Shown: one piece after another, positions 24,098 through 31,226 of the stretch
How the letters are laid out: every line of letters begins with the position of its first letter
Position numbering within the stretch: position 1 is the first letter of the stretch
From: a virus
Virus record (IMG/VR): IMGVR_UViG_3300031851_000069
Coordinates: 1-36,799 of that record
Reading direction: 5' to 3' (one strand)
Length of the DNA stretch: 36,799 bases
Translations under genes and position numbers: made by a program
The notes under the pieces: generated by a model
Database searches by the model: none
Told to the model about the DNA's origin: nothing
The model's input: the letters and a program-made list of their open reading frames with translations, nothing else

Positions 24098-24766
24098 TTA
24101 TAGCTTGCTTAACATTTTATCTAACTTATTGATTACCGTTCCATAAGTGTAATCATCGTAATCATTTAAATAACGAGTGAATGCTCTTTGTAAAGCCCCG
24201 TTAAGTCCATTCTTTCCTTTAAGGAAATCCAACCAACCCGTTTCTCTAACACCTACAACCTTTATCTTTTTAGTAATGTGATAGGATATGTTCCAAGCTG
24301 CGCTTGTTGTCATCTCGGAGCCACTTATTGGACCTCCTCTATAGTACCACTGACCTGTAGGATATCTGTTTGCTTTTGCTAATACCCATCGGTATATGTC
24401 GTTTTGTTCAACTTGAACCATACCTCCGCTATCAAGAGTATCTCCATAAGCTTCCATATCAATTCTTGCCGAAACTTGCTCAATGCCAATACCTAACCCC
24501 AAATAAGCGTCAACTTTGATTTTTGATGTTATTCTTTTACCCCAATTTTTTTGACCGTCTTTATTAGGGGTGATACTTTTCTCCAACCTACCAGTCGCTT
24601 TGTGTATATAAGGTTCCCCGTCTATAGCCGTTCCTTTTAAGTTGGATTTTAACCTGCTTATTATCTGTGATTTATTAAGCTCTTGTTGTATGTAGAAACG
24701 TAAAGCACCCTGCTGCTGTTGTTTAGCGGCATCTGGATTCTTCATTCTATTTACATCAACAGCCAT
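24098..24766 (-). CDS. Neck/tail-completion candidate (222 aa)
   Basis: A basic N-terminal half and a helical C-terminal half (LQRAFTRYLNDYDDYTYGTVINKLDKMLSKL-like ending). The ATG overlaps the previous stop by one base. Position between the tail-completion candidate and the tape measure resembles HK97 gp10-type proteins, but the sequence gives no motif. Confidence 0.5.
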   Translation of the reverse strand: MAVDVNRMKNPDAAKQQQQGALRFYIQQELNKSQIISRLKSNLKGTAIDGEPYIHKATGRLEKSITPNKDGQKNWGKRITSKIKVDAYLGLGIGIEQVSARIDMEAYGDTLDSGGMVQVEQNDIYRWVLAKANRYPTGQWYYRGGPISGSEMTTSAAWNISYHITKKIKVVGVRETGWLDFLKGKNGLNGALQRAFTRYLNDYDDYTYGTVINKLDKMLSKL

Positions 24767-25206
24767 TAAATGTCAATGTCTCTCAAGTACGGATTTCTTC
24801 CTACAACGAATGTAGCATTACTAACTGAAGCTGTTATGTTGTAGTCTTCTGAAGAGAAGCCTCTCATACTAACCTCTTGAAAGCTTTGCTCACCATCAAG
24901 GTTTTGTATGAAGTAGTCTTGTAACTGACCCATAACGAATAAATTCTCTTGATTAGAGTTTATAAGTGATAAAGGCTCGTCTACAGCTACTTTGTCTACA
25001 ATCACTATATTGAAGTTAACATCGTATATAGGGCTGCCACCATCTCTTGAGATGTTAGCATCCTCTAATGCGATGAACAATCCTCTATGATTGATTTGTA
25101 TGTTCTCTAAATCGTCTAATGAGTTGAGCAGCTTAAATTCGCTAACCATAGAATGATTAGTTCCAAATTGCTCAAACAACTCGTATATAGTGGTTAAATC
25201 GTTCAC
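24766..25206 (-). CDS. Tail terminator / completion candidate (146 aa)
   Basis: An alpha-beta protein with a strand-rich centre (HRGLFIALEDANISRDGGSP, IYDVNFNIVIVDKV) and a C-terminal strand NATFVVGRNPYL. The order of helix, strand and strand fits small tail-terminator folds, and its place before the tape measure supports that, but no signature is recognised. Confidence 0.45.
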   Translation of the reverse strand: MNDLTTIYELFEQFGTNHSMVSEFKLLNSLDDLENIQINHRGLFIALEDANISRDGGSPIYDVNFNIVIVDKVAVDEPLSLINSNQENLFVMGQLQDYFIQNLDGEQSFQEVSMRGFSSEDYNITASVSNATFVVGRNPYLRDIDI

Positions 25207-25223
25207 AGCGGTCTTTTCTTAAT

Positions 25224-25934
25224 TTACAATTTACGGAGTGCCTCTGATTGTCTTCTGTTTGCATTATCTATCTTGTTCCTCTGAGCTATGTATGACATTT
25301 CTGGCAAAACTACACTCATAGGAAGCATATATATATCTGCATACCTTCTTATGTCTTCTTGTGCCAGCATACGAACTATAGAATACCAGTGCCACTGATT
25401 TTGAAAAAGCATTTCTGAATTTTTCTCTGCTTGCTCTTCTTCATCTTCCTCTTGGTCATTTTCTTTTAAATCGTAGAATACCCCTGCGAAGTCCTTAAAC
25501 AATACCTTGTTTCTGTCCTCTAAAAAGAGATTCATCACGCAATACAAGTCTGAAGTCTCCGTGTTTAGTATTTTATACTCATTATCTTTTTCCTCTTCTG
25601 GTTTTTCGTTATCAAAATAGGTGTGGTGTTTAGGACGTAGTATTAGTTTAAGTATTTCTAAATCTATTTGATACTCTTGCAAACTTGTTTTACCTGTGAT
25701 TATCTGCTCAATCATTATAAACTGTCCTAATACAAGGTCGTTTATGGAAGTGTATATATTAAACTCATATTCTATCTTCTCAGAAATGGTTTTTTTAGGC
25801 TTTAAGGGATAATCCTCTTTTATGGAACGGGATATTTTAAGCTTCTCTACACCTCTGAAGTTTTCCAAGAAGGCTGGGATATCATCGGACTTCTTTAAAT
25901 GCTTTATAAGCTCTATGTGATTCTTAAAATTCAT
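25224..25934 (-). CDS. Tail assembly chaperone-like protein (236 aa)
   Basis: The start is the ATG at 25934, which overlaps the terminase stop in a TAATG arrangement. It contains an acidic middle (DQEEDEEEQAEKNSE) and a C-terminal segment HWYSIVRMLAQEDIRRYADIYMLPMSVVLPEMSYI resembling the helical end of tail chaperones in Bacteroidota phages. Such proteins load the tape measure. There is no obvious -1 slippery site for a longer product. Confidence 0.5.
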   Translation of the reverse strand: MNFKNHIELIKHLKKSDDIPAFLENFRGVEKLKISRSIKEDYPLKPKKTISEKIEYEFNIYTSINDLVLGQFIMIEQIITGKTSLQEYQIDLEILKLILRPKHHTYFDNEKPEEEKDNEYKILNTETSDLYCVMNLFLEDRNKVLFKDFAGVFYDLKENDQEEDEEEQAEKNSEMLFQNQWHWYSIVRMLAQEDIRRYADIYMLPMSVVLPEMSYIAQRNKIDNANRRQSEALRKL

Positions 25935-27184
25935 TATAAAAACATTGTTATACCTCCGTCCTGCTCCTCTGTGGTGCAATAAGCGGCAATAGCTAAACTC
26001 ATTACGCAGTCATCGTGCTTACCATCGGTGTTAGAAAACTGTAAGTTACCTGTTATTGGGTTTCTCTTACTTTTGTAATCGTACAATTCTTTTACCAATA
26101 CATCATACTGTGGTATTTTAATCTTACCATCCTCAAAGAGTTTGATTAAATTTCTTATAATCTCTGGCTTACTCTTACTTGTGGTCTGAAAGGGTATAAG
26201 CTTATACATCCTATCGTCATCCGTAATCTCATCAAATAGTAAATCATTGTTATTGACCTCAAAGTATGCCGCTGCGAGGCTATCAAAGTGTTTAAGGTAA
26301 AAGTCCTTTATACGTTGTTTAAACTCCGTAGAGTCCATCCCCTGTTCCTTGAAGTTGAACCTATCAACATCTATCACCTCGTAGTCTTGAGTCATCGCAG
26401 TAAGCACAGTATAATCCTGCGCCACACCAATATCCATACCGATATACAGCCTATCGTACTGCTCTGTTACTTCTTCAACAATAGCTTCCTCAATATTGGA
26501 GAATAACGCATCAGCACTCACGGGTCTACACAAAAACTCTTGGTCAAACTGTGCTTTAGTCATAGACTTCCTAATCCCTAACACTGTTTCCTCCACCTTT
26601 TGGTCATTTAGGTCAAGATATGTTCTTTTGATGCTCTTTATCTGTCCCCAATCCTCTTCCTGTAAGCCCCTTTGATACCAGTCCCAATACCAGTTCTTAC
26701 CGTTAAAAGTAGAAGACATTACTACCCTACCGTTAGTCCTTGTAACCATAGGCAGCAATACCTCATTGATAAATGCCTCCTTAATAAAAGCACCCTCATC
26801 AATATAGATAAAATCTAATGTAGCACCACGAAGGTTATCCCCCGCTTCAGAAGAACGGAACTTAATAAAACTACCGTTGTAGAAGTATATCTCGTTGTGC
26901 TTCCTATCAAACCTTGTGACTATTTCTGAAAACAAATCTTGGTGGTTACTAAACATACTCTCTATGTCTTTCATCACCTTATTGGCTTGGTCTTGTATAG
27001 GCGACACCCAGAACATCCTATGCTTCTTATTATTTAATGCCCTCATCACAGCATCGTTCATCATCGCATAGGTCTTACCTGTCTGCCTACCCATAGCTGC
27101 CAATGTAATAAACGGCCTATCCTCGTAGATGATGTTTAAGAAGTCCTTTTGAGGTTGTGTAGGGTTGTATAGCTTAATCTCCAT
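25934..27184 (-). CDS. terL: Terminase large subunit (ATPase-nuclease)
   Basis: A 416-residue motor. Walker A is GRQTGKT at 32-38, Walker B DFIYIDE at 124-130, and the coupling motif MSSTF at 156-160. The nuclease part has D251 in IGMDIG, E309 in YFEVNNND and D391/D392 in KHDDCVMSLAIA, the three acidic positions of the RNase H fold. It cuts and pumps DNA concatemers through the portal. The start overlaps the stop of the small subunit by one base. Confidence 0.95.
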   Translation of the reverse strand: MEIKLYNPTQPQKDFLNIIYEDRPFITLAAMGRQTGKTYAMMNDAVMRALNNKKHRMFWVSPIQDQANKVMKDIESMFSNHQDLFSEIVTRFDRKHNEIYFYNGSFIKFRSSEAGDNLRGATLDFIYIDEGAFIKEAFINEVLLPMVTRTNGRVVMSSTFNGKNWYWDWYQRGLQEEDWGQIKSIKRTYLDLNDQKVEETVLGIRKSMTKAQFDQEFLCRPVSADALFSNIEEAIVEEVTEQYDRLYIGMDIGVAQDYTVLTAMTQDYEVIDVDRFNFKEQGMDSTEFKQRIKDFYLKHFDSLAAAYFEVNNNDLLFDEITDDDRMYKLIPFQTTSKSKPEIIRNLIKLFEDGKIKIPQYDVLVKELYDYKSKRNPITGNLQFSNTDGKHDDCVMSLAIAAYCTTEEQDGGITMFL

Positions 27185-27633
27185 TAAATATCAATATAGT
27201 CCATATCATCATCGTCACTACTTGCTGTAAGGTCAATAGTAGCCTTGACATCTATCTTGGTCTGATGCACCTTCGTAGGTGCTTTATACCCTTGCATATC
27301 ATTAAGAATCTTTATCGCCTCCATAGCAGCTTTATCATCTCCTGCACGCAGTGCTTTGTCTCTGATATTAATTAAAGCCTTAATGTTAGAACCCTTCGCT
27401 GCCTCTATCTGCATACCCTCGGATGCTACAATCTTCATAAGCTCATTATAGAAGGCTGTGCCGATAGTTCTCCTGTCTCGGTAGTAGTTCGTATACTTCA
27501 TCTCGGTAGCTATCTTTGCAGCCTCCTCAAAGCCATACTTCTTTACCTTATCAATAAACTCACTCTGCATATCAGTAAGCTCTGAACCAAGCCCCCTAAC
27601 TACATTGCCATTTGTATCTCTAACACTTGCCAT
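27184..27633 (-). CDS. terS: Terminase small subunit
   Basis: 149 residues. LTDMQSEFIDKVKKYGFEEAAKIATE at 19-44 is the usual DNA-binding helix-turn-helix opening of TerS (LTxxQ..F...G...AA..A), followed by a helical oligomerisation stretch and a flexible acidic C-terminus (SSDDDDMDYIDI). The gene lies directly before terL, overlapping by one base, and marks the head of the packaging genes. Confidence 0.85.
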   Translation of the reverse strand: MASVRDTNGNVVRGLGSELTDMQSEFIDKVKKYGFEEAAKIATEMKYTNYYRDRRTIGTAFYNELMKIVASEGMQIEAAKGSNIKALINIRDKALRAGDDKAAMEAIKILNDMQGYKAPTKVHQTKIDVKATIDLTASSDDDDMDYIDI

Positions 27634-27914
27634 TACTTCACAACTTTGTATAAGGGTATGTTATGTGCGCCCAACCTTCCCATAAACTCCAACTCACTAT
27701 AGGTTGGTGCTTTCTCATCACTATGATACCATTTCCAAATAGAAGTCTTCACTCTCTGGATACAACTTCCACAAGCAGTCTTTGGATTCTCCTGCTTACT
27801 AAAATACTTACTCTTGCCCACCATAGAATTATAGAACTTAAACATCTCCTTCTTCACATCATTCTTCGGTAGACCACCACCTGCTAAAGCTAACATTAAC
27901 TCTTTCTGTGTCAT
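27633..27914 (-). CDS. Small CxxC protein upstream of terS (93 aa)
   Basis: The ATG at 27914 is preferred; a TTG at 27944 would add ten residues. A C48-GS-C51 pair lies in a basic helix (TACGSCIQRVKTSIWKWYH), which suggests a metal site or a disulfide. Similar small proteins are found before terminase genes in other phages, to my knowledge without assigned function. It is the first gene of the virion operon, and the AT-rich palindromes lie upstream. Confidence 0.6.
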   Translation of the reverse strand: MTQKELMLALAGGGLPKNDVKKEMFKFYNSMVGKSKYFSKQENPKTACGSCIQRVKTSIWKWYHSDEKAPTYSELEFMGRLGAHNIPLYKVVK

Positions 27915-27997
27915 AACAATCTTATCGTTTACACTAATATACAATTAGTGAATGATATTTCAATTCATTAAGCATATTATTTTCTCGCGCGTAGTAT

Positions 27998-28036
27998 ACT
28001 AATATATTACTTGTATATATTACTAATATATTAGTA
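27998..28036. repeat. AT-rich palindromes upstream of the virion operon
   Basis: The perfect palindrome TACTAATATATTAGTA occupies 28021-28036, with a near copy ACTAATATATTACT at 27998-28011, 23 bases apart. The core TAATATATTA also lies in the perfect palindrome AGTAATATATTACT at 32123-32136 in front of the DnaA-like gene. Palindromes of this size are typical sites for a dimeric regulator, and shared sites would tie late transcription to the replication region. Confidence 0.55.
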
Positions 28037-28060
28037 GACCTCTAATAAAGAGGTCTACTA
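28032..28060. other. Perfect 12-bp hairpin in the pre-terminase region
   Basis: TAGTAGACCTCT (28032-28043) and AGAGGTCTACTA (28049-28060) form a perfect stem around a five-base loop. There is no T-run, so it is a weak terminator at best. The left arm overlaps the palindrome at 28021-28036. It could be an operator, a replication or packaging signal, or an RNA element in the leader of the virion transcript. Confidence 0.6.
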
Positions 28061-28259
28061 TATTAGTATACTACTACATATACCCATAGGATATAATGCT
28101 ACCCTATGTATTGGCATAGATGTATTTCCCTTCAGCAATGGCTAATGACTATAGCTCTTTTAAGGGTGTTTAGAAGATGTTTAAGAGCGTTTCCGTATAA
28201 AGTGATACCAATGTATAGTAGAAGGTATTTAAGTCTGTTAGAAAGGATGTAATAGATGT

Positions 28260-28440
28260 GAGCATAAAGCAACTCCCCGCCCCCGTTTCCCCGCAGGGAG
28301 TTAGGTCTAAGTATATACTTCACCTTCCCTCGTCGGTCAGTCCTCCCGTACCCCCTTAATACCCCTTTTTGCGCCCTGTATTGCGTAAAGGTTGGCGGGG
28401 GGCGTAGCTTCTGGCCCTTATAACCCTATTAACTTTCCCC
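28260..28440. other. C-rich, strand-asymmetric non-coding stretch
   Basis: The plus strand carries runs of four to six C (for example CCCCGCCCCCG, GTACCCCC, ATACCCC, TTTCCCCC) with few matching G, apart from GGCGGGGGGCG near 28395. AACTCCC (28271-28277) pairs with GGGAGTT (28296-28302) across an 18-base C-rich loop. One possible minus-strand frame (28323-28132) has no support. Between the packaging genes and the accessory block it is a candidate packaging or origin site. Confidence 0.4.
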
Positions 28441-28460
28441 CTTATTACTTCAGCGCATAA

Positions 28461-28493
28461 AAAATAGGGGTATCCAATGGATACCCCTATTTT
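28461..28493. terminator. Terminator of the minus-strand accessory operon
   Basis: AAAATAGGGGTATCC (28461-28475) and GGATACCCCTATTTT (28479-28493) are perfectly complementary over 15 bp with a three-base loop. On the minus strand the stem ends in TTTTTT. It lies 17 bases past the stop of the last accessory gene (28510), so that block is transcribed separately from the virion operon. Confidence 0.88.
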
Positions 28494-28509
28494 AGTTCGT
28501 TTACTGGTT

Positions 28510-28695
28510 TTATATCCAGTTGAGCAGCCGTTTAACTTTGCTTTTATCCTTGTTGAAAATATATGTTTTTCCGTCTGTTAAGCTGCTGTAATTGTTAAGC
28601 GTTGGCAGATACACGCGTGCCCCTGCTTTTATGTAGTGCCGCCCTTTTGGGGACGTTTGCACCTTTGCCGCTTTCGTTGTGAGTGCATCAAACAT
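28510..28695 (-). CDS. Small basic unknown protein (61 aa)
   Basis: The last gene of the accessory block, eight-base overlap with the preceding one. Basic, with AGARVYLPTLNN and YIFNKDKSKVKRLLNWI at the end; the strand pattern may be a small SH3-like barrel. Family not recognised. Confidence 0.6.
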   Translation of the reverse strand: MFDALTTKAAKVQTSPKGRHYIKAGARVYLPTLNNYSSLTDGKTYIFNKDKSKVKRLLNWI

Positions 28696-29122
28696 ATAAA
28701 CAAAGATTTTTGAGTTGTGTACCTGTGAGGGCTTCCACTGCTTCGCCTATTGTGGTGCATTGTGGCGCGGGTATTATTCCTACTTTTTGGTGCGCCTTGT
28801 TTACTATTAAATAAAAATGTGCTTTGTTCATCTCTGGCGCGTATTGGTGGCGTTCCAATTTGATATCTATATTTTCAGACTCTAACACGTTGTTTATATC
28901 GCTCCGCCTTTCCAGATATTCGGCCCGTGTTAATAAGCTGCGCAAATGGTCAAAAGTTTGAACGGCTTCAATACTTACCCGCTCCCAATCTTCGGGCGGT
29001 GTTTCGTTATACTTACTTTTTAGGTCTTGGTAAGCTTGTAAAGCAAAACGGCCATAAATGAAGGTGTTACCTGTATACGCCTCTTTTAAATTGGTTAGGG
29101 TTATTTGTTTTTTGTTTTTCAT
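28688..29122 (-). CDS. Unknown protein of the accessory block (144 aa)
   Basis: A mixed alpha-beta protein with an Arg-rich middle (LLTRAEYLERRSDINN) and a strand-turn-strand in HFYLIVNKAHQKVGIIPAPQ. There is no catalytic motif or membrane segment. It lies between two small genes on one transcript. The whole block has no recognised function; candidates are host takeover or anti-defence, which is inference from position. Confidence 0.6.
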   Translation of the reverse strand: MKNKKQITLTNLKEAYTGNTFIYGRFALQAYQDLKSKYNETPPEDWERVSIEAVQTFDHLRSLLTRAEYLERRSDINNVLESENIDIKLERHQYAPEMNKAHFYLIVNKAHQKVGIIPAPQCTTIGEAVEALTGTQLKNLCLYV

Positions 29123-29126
29123 CGTT

Positions 29127-29405
29127 TCAAAAGTTTAGTTTAAATACTGCGATTAAGTGCGGCTCTTCTGTTTCTTCCTCTTCTTGCAAATAGGTTGCAA
29201 CGTCTTGAAGTGCTTCGTCTTCGCTCCAACTGGTAAGCAGGTGCAACCTTGCAAAATTACCCGCTTCCTCCGCGACTAAATAAGGCTCTGCGCTGTCTTG
29301 CTTGATTTCAAAAAGGGACTCGTTGCAGTGTATAACGTGCGGGCGTTCGTGGCCTAATTTCGTCTCAATGTATAGGCTGCCGTCAAAATTCGCTTTTAGT
29401 TTCAT
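29127..29405 (-). CDS. Unknown acidic protein (92 aa)
   Basis: Acidic, with a run TYLQEEEETEEPH near the end and beta strands at both ends (KLKANFDGSLYIETKL, LIAVFKLNF). The start overlaps the stop of the preceding gene by four bases (ATGA). Family unknown. A very acidic surface is typical of phage DNA-mimic inhibitors, but this is only a suggestion. Confidence 0.6.
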   Translation of the reverse strand: MKLKANFDGSLYIETKLGHERPHVIHCNESLFEIKQDSAEPYLVAEEAGNFARLHLLTSWSEDEALQDVATYLQEEEETEEPHLIAVFKLNF

Positions 29406-29818
29406 AACTCCGCTTTTTTAAGTTCTTCTTTTAATTCTTCGCATTCCTTTTGCACTTCCTCAAAAGCCCACGCATAGCCATACAATAAGCCCTCGTTTAC
29501 GGCTTCTTCATATATTGCCGCATATGCTAACTGGCTTATGTTGTTGGGTAGTTCACCGCCTAACATTTGCAAATCTTCCCACCCGTTGTAATATCCAAGT
29601 TCCGCCACTATTTCGGCTGCGTCTCTGTAATACATTACAAAGTTTTCAAAAAGCTCATAAACTCGCTGTGTTATATCTTCTTCGTAAAGCTCTGCCAGTT
29701 CTGCGGCTTCTTCTTTTTTTTCTTCTGGGCTTAATCCGCTGTGAATTTCTGCGGCTGCTTCTTTGATTTCTTCGTCTATCCTATTAAGGATTGCAAATTT
29801 TGTATTTTCTTTTTTCAT
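29402..29818 (-). CDS. Very acidic helical protein (138 aa), possible DNA-mimic or regulator
   Basis: Glu/Ala/Leu-rich helix almost throughout (IDEEIKEAAAEIH, EEKKEEAAELAELYEED, VQKECEELKEELKKAEL) with a Tyr/Gly-rich centre (ELGYYNGWEDLQMLGGELP). The strong negative charge resembles antirestriction or other mimic proteins, which are acidic and short, but no family signature is visible. It is the largest neighbour of the 92-residue acidic protein and is co-transcribed with it. Confidence 0.6.
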   Translation of the reverse strand: MKKENTKFAILNRIDEEIKEAAAEIHSGLSPEEKKEEAAELAELYEEDITQRVYELFENFVMYYRDAAEIVAELGYYNGWEDLQMLGGELPNNISQLAYAAIYEEAVNEGLLYGYAWAFEEVQKECEELKEELKKAEL

Positions 29819-29843
29819 TGTTTTAAATTGTTTGTTATTGGTT

Positions 29844-30023
29844 TTAATCTTCTATTGAGTTGAGTATTATTTTTAAAATAGCCTCTTCTATTTCACAGCC
29901 TATTAACTCGTAATTTTCAGCTTCTACCCATTCGCACAATATTTTTAGTTTTTTATGTGCGCCAGTGTCGTTTAAAATATCGCTAATGTCAAATAGGGTC
30001 TTTTCTTTTTCGTGTGTGTCCAT
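29844..30023 (-). CDS. Small acidic unknown protein (59 aa)
   Basis: ATG at 30023, stop at 29844. Helical and acidic with two cysteines (ILCEWVEAENYELIGCEIEEA). It has the same orientation as the other acidic genes and fills the gap between the 138-residue gene and the membrane peptide. No family is recognised. The tight fit and consistent acidic character support it as real. Confidence 0.55.
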   Translation of the reverse strand: MDTHEKEKTLFDISDILNDTGAHKKLKILCEWVEAENYELIGCEIEEAILKIILNSIED

Positions 30024-30031
30024 TGTTTAAA

Positions 30032-30148
30032 TTATTTCACAACGGCGGCAGCCGTTGCAGTTAATAAAAAGAATAATACAAGGGCCTCAAATGTACCGCT
30101 GTTGTCGTCGTTGAACCTTTCAAGGGTTTTAAAAATTGCTTTTAACAT
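30032..30148 (-). CDS. Small single-span membrane peptide (38 aa)
   Basis: The ATG at 30148 gives MLKAIFKTLERFN, then a hydrophobic segment FEALVLFFLLTATAAAVVK. The frame is open to 30226, which would add a basic N-terminus. It is the first gene of the leftward accessory transcript. A role at the inner membrane is likely, the mechanism unknown. Confidence 0.5.
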   Translation of the reverse strand: MLKAIFKTLERFNDDNSGTFEALVLFFLLTATAAAVVK

Positions 30149-30255
30149 TGCTTTTGGTTTTAATGATAACGGGCGTTTATCGCTCGTTTGCACTCGCAAT
30201 TTATGGCGGCTTTTTCTACTGTGCAAGGGTTTTGCTCTTTAATTGGGCAAATTGA

Positions 30256-30341
30256 GTTTAAACACTCAAGGCGTAGTATTAAACACTCATTTTAGGTATA
30301 AACACCTATTCATAGGTATAAAATACTGGTATTAAATACTC
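30256..30341. repeat. Five phased direct repeats (iteron/operator-like)
   Basis: Five copies of GTATWAAAYACTC start their AAAYAC core at 30260, 30281, 30300, 30321 and 30334, that is 21, 19, 21 and 13 bp apart, so four lie on the same face of the helix. The first contains the palindrome GTTTAAAC. They lie between the two divergent transcripts and are probably binding sites for a phage or host protein that controls both, or replication iterons. Confidence 0.7.
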
Positions 30342-30358
30342 ACGGAGGCGATTTTGGT

Positions 30359-30385
30359 CGTCAAACCGTTACACGCGGTTGGACG
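30359..30385. promoter_or_regulatory. Dyad symmetry element in the divergent control region
   Basis: CGTCaAACCG (30359-30368) is complementary to CGGTTgGACG (30376-30385) with a one-base mismatch in the same place, around ttacacg. It is a good operator-like dyad 18 bp from the last phased repeat. Bases 30386-30540 hold no recognisable gene and no repeat that I can see. Confidence 0.5.
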
Positions 30386-30545
30386 GATAAAAGGTACTCG
30401 TTTTACTTGGAAACGCGAACTCGTCAAAAAATTGGGGACTTTTTCTGTAACGGAAATCCCTGTGGAATTGGGGCCTTCAGAATTAATGTAAAAGTTTTTT
30501 CAGTATTTCTTTTGTATAAATTAGGATATTAACAAATATGTTCAT

Positions 30546-30553
30546 TACATTTG
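30546..30553 (+). promoter_or_regulatory. Bacteroidota-type -7 element upstream of the early genes
   Basis: TACATTTG matches the TAnnTTTG -7 consensus of the Bacteroidota primary sigma factor. A TTTG at 30511-30514 is too far upstream (31 bases) to be the usual -33 element. A start site near 30560 would give a leader of about 20 bases to the ATG at 30583. This is a candidate promoter of the rightward early genes. Confidence 0.5.
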
Positions 30554-30582
30554 AAGTGTTCAATCACTAAAACCAAAATGAT

Positions 30583-30747
30583 ATGAGAACTAAAGAGAAA
30601 GGCGCAGCATCAATTAGAATTGATTTAAGAGGCGCAACCATTACCGTGTATCACGGAAGTACTAACGAGGTCTTAAAGACCTTTACAGCTTACGAGGGCG
30701 CGTGGGAGAGTATATGGGAAGGAATTAATAATGCTAAACAATTATAA
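30583..30747 (+). CDS. Small unknown protein (54 aa), first early gene
   Basis: ATG at 30583, stop one base before the next ATG. Strand-rich and mildly basic N-terminus (KEKGAASIRIDLRGATITVYHG) and a helical Trp-containing end (AWESIWEGINNAKQL). Not recognised. It is the first gene behind the -7 element, so it should be expressed early. Confidence 0.6.
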   Translation: MRTKEKGAASIRIDLRGATITVYHGSTNEVLKTFTAYEGAWESIWEGINNAKQL

Positions 30748-30748
30748 A

Positions 30749-31057
30749 ATGAGTAATTCAATCTATCAAGAAGGAGACAACACCGTTGTCCTTACAGACA
30801 AAGAATCATTATCGCGTATCGTGAGTGAATTAAAATCCACAGGAGTAATCTTCGGTGGTGAGTTCACAAAGAAAGATGGAAGCGTGAGTAAGTTTAATGG
30901 GAGGTTTGGTGTAGCCAAGCACGTTAAAGGAGGAGTGAACTGCAACAAGGCAGAAAATTGGACTATCTATGATATCAACCGTAAGCGTTATATGCAGATA
31001 ATTCCAGACTCTGTTAAGCAGCTTAAAGCCTTTGGTTTAATTAGAAAATTGATTTGA
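30749..31057 (+). CDS. Small SH3-like phage protein (102 aa)
   Basis: The start is the ATG at 30749. The centre EFTKKDGSVSKFNGRFGVAKHVKGG is the FTKKDGxxxxxxxxLGVxxxxKGG pattern that I know from many phage proteins annotated as SH3-fold or unknown; then WTIYDINRKRYMQIIPDSVKQLKAFG. No function is established. Probably a nucleic-acid or protein-binding small domain made early. Confidence 0.6.
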   Translation: MSNSIYQEGDNTVVLTDKESLSRIVSELKSTGVIFGGEFTKKDGSVSKFNGRFGVAKHVKGGVNCNKAENWTIYDINRKRYMQIIPDSVKQLKAFGLIRKLI

Positions 31058-31058
31058 T

Positions 31059-31226
31059 ATGAAAAGGAAAGAAGATATAGCAATATGGTATGCCGAACAG
31101 ATTATGAATCATTGGCAATGCCCCTACGATGAGATTGAGTGGTTGGTACAGAACCTAAAGGAAGATGCTTTTCAGTCCTGTGCAGAAAGCTACGATGCGT
31201 ATATGAACGAAAAAATGGTAGGGTAA
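31059..31226 (+). CDS. Small acidic unknown protein (55 aa)
   Basis: ATG at 31059, stop overlapping the next ATG by one base (TAATG). It is helical with two Trp, a cysteine pair 20 residues apart (C21 and C41) and no recognised family. Early operon member. Confidence 0.55.
   Translation: MKRKEDIAIWYAEQIMNHWQCPYDEIEWLVQNLKEDAFQSCAESYDAYMNEKMVG

Noticed and set aside
25224-25934. Frameshifted tail chaperone pair (G/GT type)
   Set aside because: There is no second overlapping frame of suitable length downstream and no slippery heptamer that I can see near the stop.
28132-28323. Minus-strand reading frame of 63 codons in the gap before the terminase genes
   Set aside because: It runs through the C-rich repeats and inverted repeat, has no tight overlap with a neighbour, and its translation looks like read-out of low-complexity DNA.
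30256-30341. CRISPR array
   Set aside because: Repeats are short, imperfect, spaced by one or two helical turns and have no unique spacers; they are operator or iteron-like.
27945-30582. Integrase or lysogeny region
   Set aside because: I looked for tyrosine or serine recombinase motifs, CI/Cro-like genes and att repeats in the gaps and found none; the phage looks lytic.
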